The notes beneath the pieces were generated by a model that was not told the origin of the DNA, searched no databases, and saw only the letters and a list, made by a program, of their open reading frames with translations. This document shows, in pieces, positions 1 to 12,600 of a stretch of DNA of 64,000 nt. Origin of the DNA: Triticum aestivum (taxonomy: Eukaryota > Streptophyta > Magnoliopsida > Poales > Poaceae); assembly GCF_018294505.1 (NCBI RefSeq), contig NC_057807.1, positions 172,999,243-173,063,242 on the forward strand, written 5' to 3'. The position numbers were made by a program, and so were the translations under genes. Numbering within the stretch: the first letter of the stretch is position 1; each line of letters begins with the position of its first letter.

Positions 1-1126
1 TACCCGTGAGATCCCATCTTGGGGCCTCTTCCGGCGATCTGCCGGAGGGGGAATCAATCACGGATGGCTTCTACATCAACACCATTGCCTCTCCGATAAA
101 GCGTGAATAGTTTACCACAGACCTTCGGGTCCATAGTTATTAGCTAGATGGCTTCTTCTCTCTTCGATTCTCAATACAAAGTTCTCCTAGATGTTCTTGG
201 AGATCTATTCGATGTAATATTATTTTGTGGTGTGTTTTCCAAGATCCAATGAATTGTGGATTTATGATCAAGATTATCTATGGATATTATTCGGTTCTTC
301 TCTGAATTCTTATATGCATGATTTGATATCTTTGCAAGCCTCTTCGATTTATCGTTTTAGTTTGGCCTACTAGATTGATCTTTCTTGCCATGGGAGAAGT
401 GCATAGCTTTGGGTTTCAAGTGACAGTAGGGGCAGCAAGGCACATATTCTGTTGTTGCCATCGAGGATAAAAATATGGGGTTTATATCCTATTGCTTGAG
501 TTTATCCCTCTATATCATGCCATCTTGCTTAATGCGTTACTCCGTTCTTATGAACTTAATACTCTAGATGCATGCTGGATAGCGGTCGATGTGTGGAGTA
601 AGAGTAGTAGATGGAGGTAGGAGTCGGTATACTTGACACGGACGTGATGCCTATGTTCATGATCATTGCCTTAGATGTCATCATAATTATGCACTTTTTT
701 ATCAATTGCTCGGCAGTAATTTGTTCACCCACCGTAATACATGCTATCTCGAGAGAAGCCACTAGTGAAACCTATGGCCCCCGTGTATCTTTTCCATTAT
801 ATTAAATTCTCTTTTCCATATTATCAAATCTCGTTTACTATTTTGCAATCTTTACTTTCCAATCTATACAACAAAAATACCAAAATATTTACTTTACTAT
901 CTTTATTAGATCTCACTTGTGCAAGTGACTGTGAAGGGATTGACAACCTCTTTTGTCGCGTTGGTTGCATGTTGTTGATTGTTTGTGTAGGTATTCGGTG
1001 ACTTCTGCGTCGTCTCCTACTGGATTGATACCTTGGTTCTCAAAACTGTGGGAAATACTTATGCTACTTTGCTGCATCACCCTTTCCTCTTCAAGGGAAA
1101 ACCAACGCAAGCTCAAGAGGTAACAT
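1..1126 (+). mobile_element. Fragment of Athila-like Gypsy LTR/leader
   Basis: AT-rich sequence with no credible coding frame. Its wording (a bright run ending in a stretch that reads ...CAAGGGAAAACCAACGCA... then CTCAAGAGGTAACA) is familiar from the LTR-to-leader region of abundant Triticeae Athila-group elements (Sabrina/Wham type). In those elements it is followed within about 20 bp by a tRNA-Asp-type PBS; here E2 interrupts it. The family name is from memory only. It is cut by the window edge on the left and by E2 on the right. The small ORFs inside overlap on both strands and match nothing I recognise. Confidence 0.5.
1122..1126. repeat. Putative 5-bp TSD of E2, left copy (TAACA)
   Basis: Partner is TAGCA at 39549-39553, directly after the 5' LTR end. 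One mismatch (G/A). The flanks on the two sides do not obviously continue one known element, so this pairing is weaker than the other TSDs in the window. Confidence 0.45.
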
Positions 1127-1865
1127 GTCAGGACCCCGACTCAATGGCACACCGATCTAGCATGTAACACCTCATATTACTTTGCAGCCTCACGCACGGT
1201 ATTCCCACGGGTGTCGCCTTACCAGGACCGGGACCGTTTGTGCCTTTTGGCACACGTATATGATAGTGTCGCTAGCATACATATGACAAGGAGCCCGAGC
1301 TGACATGGATAGTCGTGAACCCAAAGTGGCACTAACTTACAGGGACATGCATACATGACCCAGCAACGAGCGTGTCGGTCATCAGTGAATGAATTCGGGC
1401 TGTAGCAACTGGGCTAACAGGACTCTGGTAAACCGGGCTGTAGCGGGCTAACAGAACTCCGGTAAACACCGCGTGACATTTCGCTGAAGGGACAGACAAA
1501 GGAACGAAGAAGGACACATGCCGGCCAACCTAAGTGTTCCGGAGAAGTAGCAAGCTACCAAGGCTCAGTAGTGGTGTCCGGAGGCTTCCGGCGCCGTGCG
1601 GCTTGGTGAGAAGGAAGAGGGAGACGGGGCGGAGCTTCTTGCCGCGTCGACGAGGCGGGGCAGTGGCTTTGGCCACGGCGGCAAAGAACGGCGGCGACGG
1701 GCTCCGCTCGAGCATTTTGCGGAAGAGAGAAATAGGGGAGGGGGAGGAGCGAGGGAGAGCGCGAGGGGGTTCTAGGGGTGTCGTGGCGCTCGGGGCCATT
1801 TCCAGCAACGAGCTAGCAGGCAGGAGGTGGCCAGGCGCGTGCCGGCGCTCACCACCAAACTGCTT
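1127..1865 (-). mobile_element. E2 3' LTR, outer segment, with internal deletion
   Basis: Collinear with 23079-23468 as far as about 1568, then jumps to sequence matching 37873 onwards. About 2.86 kb of LTR is therefore missing at 1568 relative to the 5' LTR, counted after removing E3. It retains a stretch near 1280-1335 that the 5' LTR copy (near 23232) lacks. The segment stops at 1865 where E1 is inserted and resumes at 13921. Confidence 0.85.
1861..1865. repeat. TSD of E1, left copy (TGCTT)
   Basis: Exact partner at 13916-13920. The uninterrupted site is visible in the other LTR of E2 near 38151 (TGCTTGGTGCGCTGGC), which proves the insertion point. Confidence 0.95.
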
Positions 1866-4800
1866 TGTAACACCCACGATGCGGCTATATCTCCCACGTG
1901 TCGAAGCACGACTTAGAGGCATAACCGCATTGTGGTTTTGTCGCAAGAAGGGTCATCTTCACACAATCCCATGTAATGAACAAGACTGGGATAAAGAGTT
2001 GGCTTACAATCGCCACTTCACACAAGTACTTAAATAAATCATATATCAATCAGAGTACACACATAGTCCGACTACGGACGAAGCGAAAAGAAAAGAAGAT
2101 AACCCAACTGCTAGATCCCCGATCGTCCCAACTGGGCTCCACTACTGAACAACATGAAACAAAACAAAGCAATGACCAATATCTTCGTTGAGCTCCCTTC
2201 TGAGCTCGGTTGCATCATCTGCACTGGTATCATCGGCACCTACAACTGTTGTGATAGTATCTGATGAGTCACGAGGACTCAACAATCTCAAAACCCGCGA
2301 GATCAAGACTATTTAAGCTTATGGGAAAGGAAGGGGTAAGGTGGTGAGGTTGCAGCAGCAACTAAGCATATGTGGTGGCTAACATAGGCAAATAAGAGCG
2401 AGAGGAGAAGCAAAGGAACGGTCGTGAAACTAGCAATGATCAAGAAGTGATCCTGAACTCCTACTTACGTCAAACATAACCGAAAATCGTGTTCACTTCC
2501 CGGACTCCGCCGAAAAGAGACCGTCACGGCTACACACGCGGTTGATGCGTTTTAATTAAGTCAAGTGTCAAGTTCTCTACAACCGGATATTAACAAATTC
2601 CCATCTGCCACATAACCGCGGGCACGCCTTTCGAAAGTTTAATCCCTGCAAGGGTGTCCCAACTTAGCCCATCATAAGCTCTCACGGTCAACGAAGGATA
2701 TTCCTTCTCCCAGGAAGAACCAATCAGACTCGGAATCCCGGTTTACAAGACATTTTGACAATGGTAAAACAAGACCAGCAAGACCACCCGACTGTGCCAA
2801 CAAATCCCGATAGGAGCTGCACATTCTCGTTCTCAGGGCACACCGGATAAGCGAAGCGTACAGGTACCGACGTAATCCAAGTTGCCAAGGAATGGCCCCG
2901 CATGGTGCTCTAGTTTGGACCAACACTCAGAGGAGCACTGGCCCGGGGGGTAAAATAAAGATGAGCCTTGAGTCTGCAGAACCCAAGGGAAAAAGGCTTA
3001 GGTGGCAAATGTTAAAACCAATGTTGGGCCTTGCTGGAGGAGTTTTATTCAAAGCGAACTATCAAGGGGGTCCCATAAATCACCCAACCGCATAAGGAAG
3101 GCAAAATCAAGGAACATAACACCGGTATGATGGAATCTAGGGCGGCAAGAGTGGAACAAAACACCAGGCATAAGGCCGAACCTTCCACCCTTTACCAAGT
3201 ATATAGATGCATTATAAATAAACAAGAAATATTGTGATATCCCAACATAATCATGTCCATCATGGAGCAATCTTCAACTTCACCTGCAACTAACAATGCT
3301 ATAAGAGGGGCTGAGCAAAGCGGTAACATAGCCAAGCAATGGTTTGCTAGGAAGGGTGAAAAGGTTAGAGGCTGACCTAGCAATATGGGAGGCATGGTAA
3401 ACAAGTGATAGGTAGCGCGACATAGCGCTAGAACGAACAAACTAGCAAGCAAAGATAGAAATGATATCATGGGTAATGGTCATCTTGCCTGAAATCCCGC
3501 AAGGAAGAAGAACGAGACCATGAAGAAGACAAACATACGTAGTCGAACGAATCCTCACAACTCCAGAACGAAACCGAAGCTAACGAGAGAAGCAAACCGG
3601 AAAGAAGCAAACAACATGGTAAACACACAAGCATAAACATGTCAAGATGCACAAACAAGTATGATGCATGTCCGGTTTAATGAGGCATGGCATGGCAATA
3701 TGCACAAACAACACTACAAGTTAAGTGGAGCTCAATATGCAACGAGTTGCATATTGACGGAACACCACATGAATTATATAGTTCTCTCTCGGTTATGCTA
3801 CCAAACAATATTAAGTGTTGTAAAATATGGCAAGAGGTGAAGCATAAATAAACTAACTATTTAGGCAAGTTTAAATGAGGCCGGAAACAACAAACAACAA
3901 TTCCGGAAAATCCTCATGTCATTTAGCAATTTAAAGCAAGCAACAATTTTAAGCGTTTAAATGTTGTTATCATGATGCGGATGACATAAACAAGTTTTAG
4001 GCAATTTTTATGAAGATGTTGACATCAGCAAGATATGGAACATTTGGTCACCATGGCGGAACGAAAAGGGTGCCACGACGGTGAAACAAAAATGGTGCCA
4101 TGGCAACATATCGTTTTCGGTAGCTCACAGAGATACCGGTGCAAAAGAAGTGGGCATGCGGATGCGAGTCATGCAAGATGGTGGGGTGATCCCGGATTCC
4201 GGCTTCCCACGGGACGGTGTCATGGCAAAAGAGGGGCATCGCAAGGACGATTCGATCATGGTGCAAAACTCGAGCATCTCATACAACCAAGCACGCATTC
4301 GTTCACCGGCGGTCGTCATCTCGGGATTATACCTTTGAAGCGTGCATTTTTGGAGCGGGTCAACTTCAAAGCGGTGTAGAGGAAGTAGTTGTTCACGGGC
4401 CGTAGTGGAGGTAGTCGTTCTCGCGACGGTAGTGGAAGTAGACGTTCATGGGTCGTCATGGGAAGTAGTCGTACAAGGCAACGGTAGAGGTACTCACGAT
4501 TTTGGCGACGGTAGTGGAAGTAGTGGTACACGGCGACGGTAGTCGTTCACGGGTCGTAGACGTTCCCGGGTCGTGGGTAGAGGTACTTGTTGATGGTCGT
4601 CATGGTAGTTGGCGAATCCACGTAGTCGTACACAACTTGACGCATCCAAACGAAGCAACACAAAAGGCCTCGGGTCTTCCTGGATACCGGGTCTTGGCAG
4701 CGACAAGAGGGGAAATAAAGCCAATCGGGCAGTAAGGGGGTGGAGATCTCGTGGAAGTTTGCCGTGAAGGGGCAGCAACCGAAGACATCGAGTGGTGGAG

Positions 4801-6073
4801 GCGTCGGCCCCTGGTTCAAAACAGAAGCAAGGCGCTGGCCTCAAACAACGAAGGCGGCAGCAGGAACTCTGGCCGGCGAGGGCGCTGCTTGGGGAGGCGG
4901 AGAGGAAGGAGGCGCAACGCGGGAGGAGAAGCAGGGCGCGGCAAACCATGGAGGGCGGCGGTGCCATGGTCGTGCGGCCCAGGCGAGCTCGGCTGCCTGG
5001 ACTCGCTGGCCGAAGTGGCGGCGGGGTCACCAGGTGGCGCGGGGACGAAGCAGCACAAGAGACGACGCGGGAGGAAGGTTGCAGGGGACGGGCCGAGGCA
5101 TGGGGTCGTCGGAGCAGCGCATGGGCGACAGGGCCGCCGAAGGAGGCTCGCGTGGAGGGCGACGCTCAGCAGCGGGGCCAGCAGTAGGGCACCCGCGGGA
5201 GGCCGAGGCCGGCAGAGGTGCGGAGGCGGCGTGGCCATGGACGACGGCGAGGAGGGAGACGTGGGCACGCGGCGCTCCTCTCTCTCTCTGCGACGAAGCA
5301 ACGAGGGAGGAGGGGATCGAGCGCTGGGCTGTCCCTGGCGATGTGCGTGTGTGGGTGGCGGCGTGAAGGAATGAGAGGGAGAGCGGATCGAGAGATGGGG
5401 ATCGATCGGCCTAGGGTTAGAGCTGGTGGGGGCGGTTGGGCCTTGGGCCGGCTTAGTTGGTCGGGCCTAAGAGGCCTGGCTGGGCTCTCTTCTCCCTCTC
5501 TCTTTTATTTACCAAAAGCAGTAAATAGCAAAGAAAGGGTTGGAGAAATAATTTGAGCATGGGGTAATTTTCCCGGGCTCGCAAAAATATGCTCGTTCCA
5601 AGAAAATAGGAATGGCCAAGATTGCAAGATTTAAATTCAAACTCATTTGAAGTTAATTCAAATGGGTTTCAACTAGGACTTGATAAAAGGAAGGTCCAAA
5701 AATGTTCGAATTTTTGGTGGAGCTCCGAAAAATGACGAAATAATTTATTGGACAAAGTTGGAGGCCAAGAATTAAGATAACAAAGGCATTGGGATTTATT
5801 TGCAAGTGTGTTATAATCAATTCCAAATAAATGGAATAATTTTATATAGCTCCATAATATTGGGAGGATATGTTATAAAGAGAAGTCACCCTTCCCTCGA
5901 TTTAAATGGATCGAAGATCCATACAATTTATTTAGATGAGTTTTAAAATTAAATGGCATGATGGCATGATGACATGATGCAATGCAAAAATAAAAGAGCA
6001 AGCACAAAAGAAACACATGGTGAAACTCGGAAACCCTGGATGTCTTCTGGAGCGTCGGTCTCGGGGCGTTACA
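1866..6073 (-). mobile_element. E1 3' LTR
   Basis: 4208 bp, matching 9689-13915 end to end. In order on the plus strand: a low-GC section, a GC-rich block (about 4740-5480) that opens long overlapping Arg/Ala/Pro-rich frames on both strands, a CT-rich stretch near 5490-5510, and an AT-rich end. It lacks a short purine-rich stretch (about 19 bp) present near 13361-13380 in the other copy. The Arg/Pro-rich frames are composition artefacts, not genes. Confidence 0.92.
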
Positions 6074-6110
6074 ACACTCCACCACTACAAGAGGATCTCG
6101 TCCCGAGATC
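6074..6110 (-). other. E1 PPT and conserved pre-PPT motif
   Basis: Read on the minus strand, a purine-rich TGGTGGAG tract ends at the LTR. It is preceded by GATCTCGGGACGAGATC (6094-6110). The same spacing and motif occur beside the LTRs of E2, E3 and the plus-strand host element. Confidence 0.7.
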
Positions 6111-9100
6111 TAGAATGGCACCGGAGGAAAACAGAAGAGGAAGAGAAGAGGTAAAACTAAGTTGCTTCTTTGACCAATGAGTGAAACCAAAGAACCTTGA
6201 GAGGTTGAAAAGTTGAAAGAAAGAACACAACAGAGTTGAACACAATTGAGAGCACTGCGGTAGAAAATGAAACAAGGAACACCATGTGAACCTTGGAGGT
6301 TGCAAAGCTATGAATGATGAGTACAATGGACAAGAAGGAATTCGAAAGCGCTCTAGTTGAAACGAGATAAACAAGGAACAAGGAAGAACAAATTCGGACA
6401 GCACTCCGGTTGAAAAGAGATGCAAGACTTGATAAGATGAAAAGAACTTAGCAGAGAACATAACACTCCGGTTAAATGGATAAGCAAGAAAAGAACACGA
6501 ACTTGACAAAACGACGTGATGGTGAAGAGCACAACATCACAATGCCTCCGGAAGAAATGAAAGAATGGAATGGAATGAACGGAGGAAAACTTGATCTTGA
6601 AAGAGCCCGCTTACAGGAAAAACTAGAATGGAGTTGTTGGATTAACAACAACGAAAGGATAAGCTTGTTGTGGGCTTATGGAAAACATCTCAAAACAATG
6701 AGGTGACAACCGGCCACTAACTGAAACAATTGCTTGCTTGAGATCAACGAAGAGATGAAAACTGCTTCGCCGAGAGGATAGGAGAAAACTTGGATCATTG
6801 ATAAGCACCACAATATCAACATTCCTTGGGGAAGGCTTTTAGGTGAAATATGACACAAGATAACTCCAACAAAGAGATTGATGGATTTAAAATACCTCAT
6901 TCTTGACAACATATGAATCATGAAACATGAAGGAAATTGTCAAGAGTGACATAACACCATCTCAAAAGATAAGGTAGAGGAATTGCACTTTGGAATGCAA
7001 GATGAAGAATGCTTGAACTCCTCTGAAAAGAATCTCGATGAACACTTCGAGAAGGAATTAAATCCTTGATGAACCATCATGTAGAGCCTCCATGAAGAAC
7101 TCCAGCAATAAAAGAATGATAGAAAGAAAGAGAAGTTGAAAACACAAGGTGAAACCTTGCGATGATTTAGATGGAGCTTCGCGATGAGATTATCGAGAAA
7201 ACATGGAACTCCAGAAAAGGAAAATATGAAACACTAGAGCCGAGAATTACTTCATCATGAACAATCTCCGGAAGAAAAGAATTAATCACTTGGATGAAAC
7301 AATAATAATAATTATGTCATGCCTATCCTTCACCAATTTAAATTGATGACAAGCAACGGATTCGGCATACTACTTATTCTCGTAGAAAGGATTAAAGAGA
7401 GATATAGCGCCAACTGGAAAAAAGTCTTCAACAACCACCGGTAGGATTGAAACAACGAAAGAATGAATGAATTGATACGATAACAAAGGAAGCGAAATCT
7501 TGAACGAACCGTCGTAAGAATTGAAAATGAACGTAGCAATGGCACAATTCACCGGGAAGGATTGAAAAACAAATGAAGATACTTGAGGGGATTTAGATAC
7601 ATGAGAACGAAGAGATCATGAAGTGATTAGAGGATATTTGAACGATTCACCGGTAAGATTTGGAGAATGATAGCTACACTCTAAGAATGAAGAATTAAGA
7701 CATCACGGGATTCGGAGGAAAGAAATGGAAACAACTAATGAAATTCTCCGGATAGTTGAAAAGAATTCTCACAATCGAAAACAATTATGAGAGGATGGCA
7801 GCAAGCTAGAACCATGAATCTCTGGAAGAACGGGTAAGGATTTAAGAGGAACTCTTCTTCGGTCTTCACATGCTGAGAATGATGATGAGAACCACGATGA
7901 ATTGTTGAGACACTCCAGAATGAAAATTAGAAAGGTTGAACCAATGATGAAAAGAATTTGAAAGATCTTGGAGAAGGAATATGACCGATGATAATTCATT
8001 CTTACGTCAAACTTGGAAATGAATTTGACAATCGCTCCTGATAATTCGAAGAGTCAGGTAAGATCCTGGGAAAAGACCTGTGGGTTAGGGCCCACTCAAA
8101 AGAAACACCGTTGAAAGATTACTTGAAAGGGATATTGCAATGGTTGAATTAAATAGCTTGAATTAGAGAAAAACCTCGAAGTACTCGAATGGATTAAGAA
8201 TGGAAACATGATTCTTCTGAGATATCTTCAGTACTCCAAAACAAATGAATGGCGAGAAGTTGATGATTAAGAGGTGCACCGGCATGAGAAAACATTTGAA
8301 AGGAGGAAAGAGATATGATCGACAAAGCTTGAATTGGATCCACCGGAGAAGAAACAACAATGAAGGATGATGAACTTGAAACTGTTGAGCATCTTCATGG
8401 AAAATCACCGGATAAGAACATTGACGGAAAAGAATGTAGAGACTTCTCACAAATAAAAGGATACATGATTAAGAAATCCGAGTCCTTGAAGAAAAAGGGT
8501 GGGAGGGCGGGAAACAAAGGTAACTTGGGACGGATGGAATGGATACCATCGAGAAAACTTAGAATTGATCTTGCGAATGTTGGAATGATCGGATCCACTT
8601 GAAGAGAAGCACGCCGGTAGGAAAAGAATTAACATGACAACCTCAATGATCAAAAGGATTAGTATTCACATAGCAATATGAGAACACCATTTAGGGAAGG
8701 TATGGATTCAACATTTGACTTCGAAGCAACTCGAATACCAGAAATAAAACAAAACAAAGGATTTGGCTTGCAGAATAAGCCGGAACAAACATATGACAGA
8801 GATTTCGTTCGAAGTTTCCGTGGTGGGGCCCACACGGGCTCGAGTGTACAGCACCATCATGTACAAGGCAGTGCACATGACATAAGAAGTTTCCCCGAAC
8901 CAGCATAGCCAAGGGTTCTTTAAGACACAATGAGAAGACTTTAAAAAACGACCGTGGAAAGGCGGACCACTAGACGTCGAACCCCAATCTCATATCATGC
9001 ATCTGTCGGAAAGAAAAAAAACTAGAGCTAATTGAATTCCCACCTATAAAACTCCTGAAACTTTCTGGTTATGCAATCTGGTGTTGGGGCTACAGGGGAA

Positions 9101-9672
9101 GCAATATATACCTCACCCAAAACTAACAATCCCTACATCCAAGCTGTATCCATCCGTCAACACATAACCAAGAAAACTCAGGAAATCGTGTACCTCAACC
9201 TTCGAAAAGCATCCTTTATACAAGCTATGGCAATACTCCCGAACTCCCCAGTACTGGGTGATGTCGAGGTTATCTCACCAACAACTGCATAAAAGAGATT
9301 TTCGATGTCGGCAAAACTCAGGTATTCCAGAACTGCAACGATAAAATTATGACGACAACACCTCAGAGCTCAACTCCCCGGGACACTGCCACAACACCCT
9401 AAATGTCAGGAGGCACCAAGAACAATGTTCTCGTCATAAGAATATCGGAACGATCCCAAGATACCCGCGTGATCCTAAAAAAAAATAGTGAAATTTGAGG
9501 AGAGGAAAGTCAAAACATCTACGTCAGGAGACCTCACCAGAGCGACGAAGGGACTGAGGAGTAAAAAGAATCCTACTCTCCGATATATATAATCCTAAGA
9601 CTCAAAACATTTTTGTTATAGACTCAACAACGCCAGCAAACAATCAAGCAGGGGGCTCCTAAGTCGGGGATG

Positions 9673-9685
9673 GCTCTGATTACGA
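9673..9685 (-). other. E1 degenerate primer-binding site
   Basis: On the minus strand TCGTAATCAGAGC lies 3 nt from the LTR. It resembles the initiator-Met tRNA primer site TGGTATCAGAGC but with a substitution and an extra base. E2 and E3 have closer matches at the same place. Confidence 0.6.
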
Positions 9686-9688
9686 ACT

Positions 9689-12600
9689 TGTAACACCCAC
9701 GATGCGGCTATATCTCCCACGTGTCGAAGCACGACTTAGAGGCATAACCGCATTGTGGTTTTGTCGCAAGAAGGGTCATCTTCACACAATCCCATGTAAT
9801 GAACAAGACTGGGATAAAGAGTTGCCTTACAATCGCCACTTCACACAAGAACTTAAATAAATCATACATCAATCAGAGTACACAAATAGTCCGACTACGG
9901 ACGAAGCCAAAAGAAAAGAAGATAACCCAACTGCTAGATCCCCGATCGTCCCAACTGGGCTCCACTACTGAACAACATGAAACAAAACATAGCAACGACC
10001 AATATCTTTGTTGAGCTCCCATCTGAGCTCGGTTGCATCATCTGCACTGGTATCATCGGCACCTGCAACTGTTGTGATAGTATCTGGTGAGTCACGAGGA
10101 CTCAACAATCTCAAAACCCGCGAGATCAAGACTATTTAAGCTTATGGGAAAGGAAGGGGTAAGGTGGTGAGGTTGCAGCAGCAACTAAGCATATATGGTG
10201 GCTAACATACGCAAATAAGAGCAAGAAGAGAAGCAAAGGAACGGTTGTGAAGCTAGCAATGATCAAGAAGTGATCCTGAACTCCTACTTACGTCAAACAT
10301 AACCCAAAACCGTGTTCACTTCCCGGACTCCGTCGAAAAGAGACCATCACGGCTACACATGCGGTTGATGCATTTTAATTAAGTCAAGTGTCAAGTTCTC
10401 TACAACCGGATATTAACAAATTCCCATCTGCCACATAACCGTGGGCACGGCTTTCAAAAGTTTAATCCCTGCAGGGGTGTCCCAACTTAGCCCATCATAA
10501 GCTCTCACGGTCAACGAAGGATATTCCTTCTCCCAGGAAGACCCGATCAGACTCGGAATCCCGGTTTACAAGACATTTCGACAATGGTAAAACAAGACCA
10601 GCAAGACCACCCGACTGTGCCGACAAGTCCCGATAGGAGCTGCACATATCTCGTTCTCAGGGCACACCGGATAAGCGAAGCATACAGGTACCGACGTAAT
10701 CCAAGTTGACAAGGAATGGTCACGCACGGTGCTCTAGTTTGGACCAACACTCAGAGGAGCACTGGCCCGGGGGGTAAAATAAAGATGACCCTTGAGTCTG
10801 CAGAACCCAAGGGAAAAAGGCTTAGGTGGCAAATGTTAAAACCAATGTTGGGCCTTGCTGGAGGAGTTTTATTCAAAGAGAACTGTCAAGGGGGTCCCAT
10901 AAATCACCCAACTGTGTAAGGAACGCAAAATCAAGGAACATAACACCGGTATGACGGAAACTAGGGCGGCAAGAGTGGAACAAAACACCAGGCATAAGGC
11001 CGAGCCTTCCACCCTTTACCAAGTATATAGATGCATTATAAATAAACAAGAAATATTGTGATATCCCAACATAATCCTGCCCATCATGGAGCAATCTTCA
11101 ACTTCACCTGCAACTAACAATGCTATAAGAGGGGCTGAGCAAAGCGGTAACATAGCCAAGCAATGGTTTGCTAGGAAGGGTGAAAAGGTTAGAGGCTGAC
11201 ATGGAAATATGGGAGGCATGGTAAACAAGTGATAGGTAGCGCGACATAGCGATAGAACGAAGCAACTAGCAAGCAAAGATAGAAATGATATCAAGGGTAA
11301 TGGTCATCTTGCCTGAAATCCCACAAGGAAGAAGAACGAGACCATGAAGAAGACAAACAGACATAGTCGAACGAATCCTCACAAATCCGCAACGAAACCG
11401 AAGCTAACGAGAGAAGCAAACCGGAAAGAAGCAAACAACATGGTAAACACACAAGCATAAACATGTCAAGATGCACAAACAAGTATGATGCATGTCCGGT
11501 TTAATGAGGCATGGCATGGCAATATGCACAAACAACACTACAAGTTAAGTGGAGCTCAATATGCAACGAGTTGCATATTGACGGAACACCCCATCAATTA
11601 TTTAGTTCTCTCTCGGTTATGCTACCAAACAATATTAAGTGTTGTAAAACATGGCAAGAGGTGAAGCATAAATAAACTAACTATTTAGGCATGTTTAAAT
11701 GAGGCCGGAAACAACAAACAACAATTCCGGGAAATCCTCATGTCATTCAGCAATTTAAAGCAAGCAACAATTTTAAGCGTTTAAATGTTGTTATCATGAT
11801 GCGGATGACATAAACAAGTTTTAGGCATTTTTTATGAAGATGTTGACATGAGCAAGATATGGAACATTTGGCCACCATGGCGGAATGAAAAGGGTGCCAC
11901 GACGGCGAAACAAAAATGGTGCCACGACAACATATCGTTTCCGGTAGCTCACGGAGATACCGGTGCAAAAGAAGTGGGCGTGCAGATGCGAGTCATGCAA
12001 GATGGTGGGGCGATCCCGGATTCCGGGTTCCCTCGGGACGGTGGCATGGCAAAAGAGGGGCATCGCAAGGACGATTCGATCATGGTGCAAAACTCGAGCA
12101 TCTCATACAACCAAGCATGCATTCGTTCACCAGCGGTCGTCATCTCGGGATTATACCTTTGAAGCGTGCATTTTCGGAGCGGGTCGACTTCAAAGCGGTG
12201 TAGAGGAACTAGTTGTTCACGGGCCGTAGTGGAGGTAGTCGTTCTCACGACGGTAGTGGAAGTAGACGTTCATGGGTCGTCGTGGGAAGTAGTCGTACAC
12301 GGCAACAGTAGAGGTACTCGCGATTTTGGCGACGGTAGTGGAAGTAGTGGTACACGGCGACGGTAGTCGTTCACGGGTCGTAGACGTTCCCGGGTCGTGG
12401 GTAGAGGTACTTGTTGATGGTCGTCGTGGTAGTTGGCGAATCCACGTAGTCATACACAACTTGACGCATCCAAACGAAGCAACACAAAAGGCCTCGGGTC
12501 TTCCTGGATACCGGGTCTTGGGAGCGACAAGAGGGGAAACAAAGCCAATCCGGCAATAAGGGGGTGGAGATCTCATGGAAGTTTGCCGTGAAGGGGCAGC

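Larger units (their letters stand above)
6074..9688 (-). mobile_element. E1 internal region, non-coding
   Basis: 3615 bp, strikingly GAA-rich on the plus strand and low in GC. The longest frames (for example 6069-6509 minus, 146 codons) are Ser/Phe-rich and show no retroelement motif. A CCGG-centred word followed by purines recurs irregularly between about 6406 and 8617. I see no gag-pol remnant except, possibly, the short motif next to the PPT. Confidence 0.75.

Noticed and set aside
4740..5374. Frames of 130-208 codons on both strands (also 12573-13374)
   Set aside because: They lie in the GC-rich block of the E1 LTRs, overlap in all frames, are Arg/Ala/Gly/Pro-rich, and match no family. 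Composition explains them.
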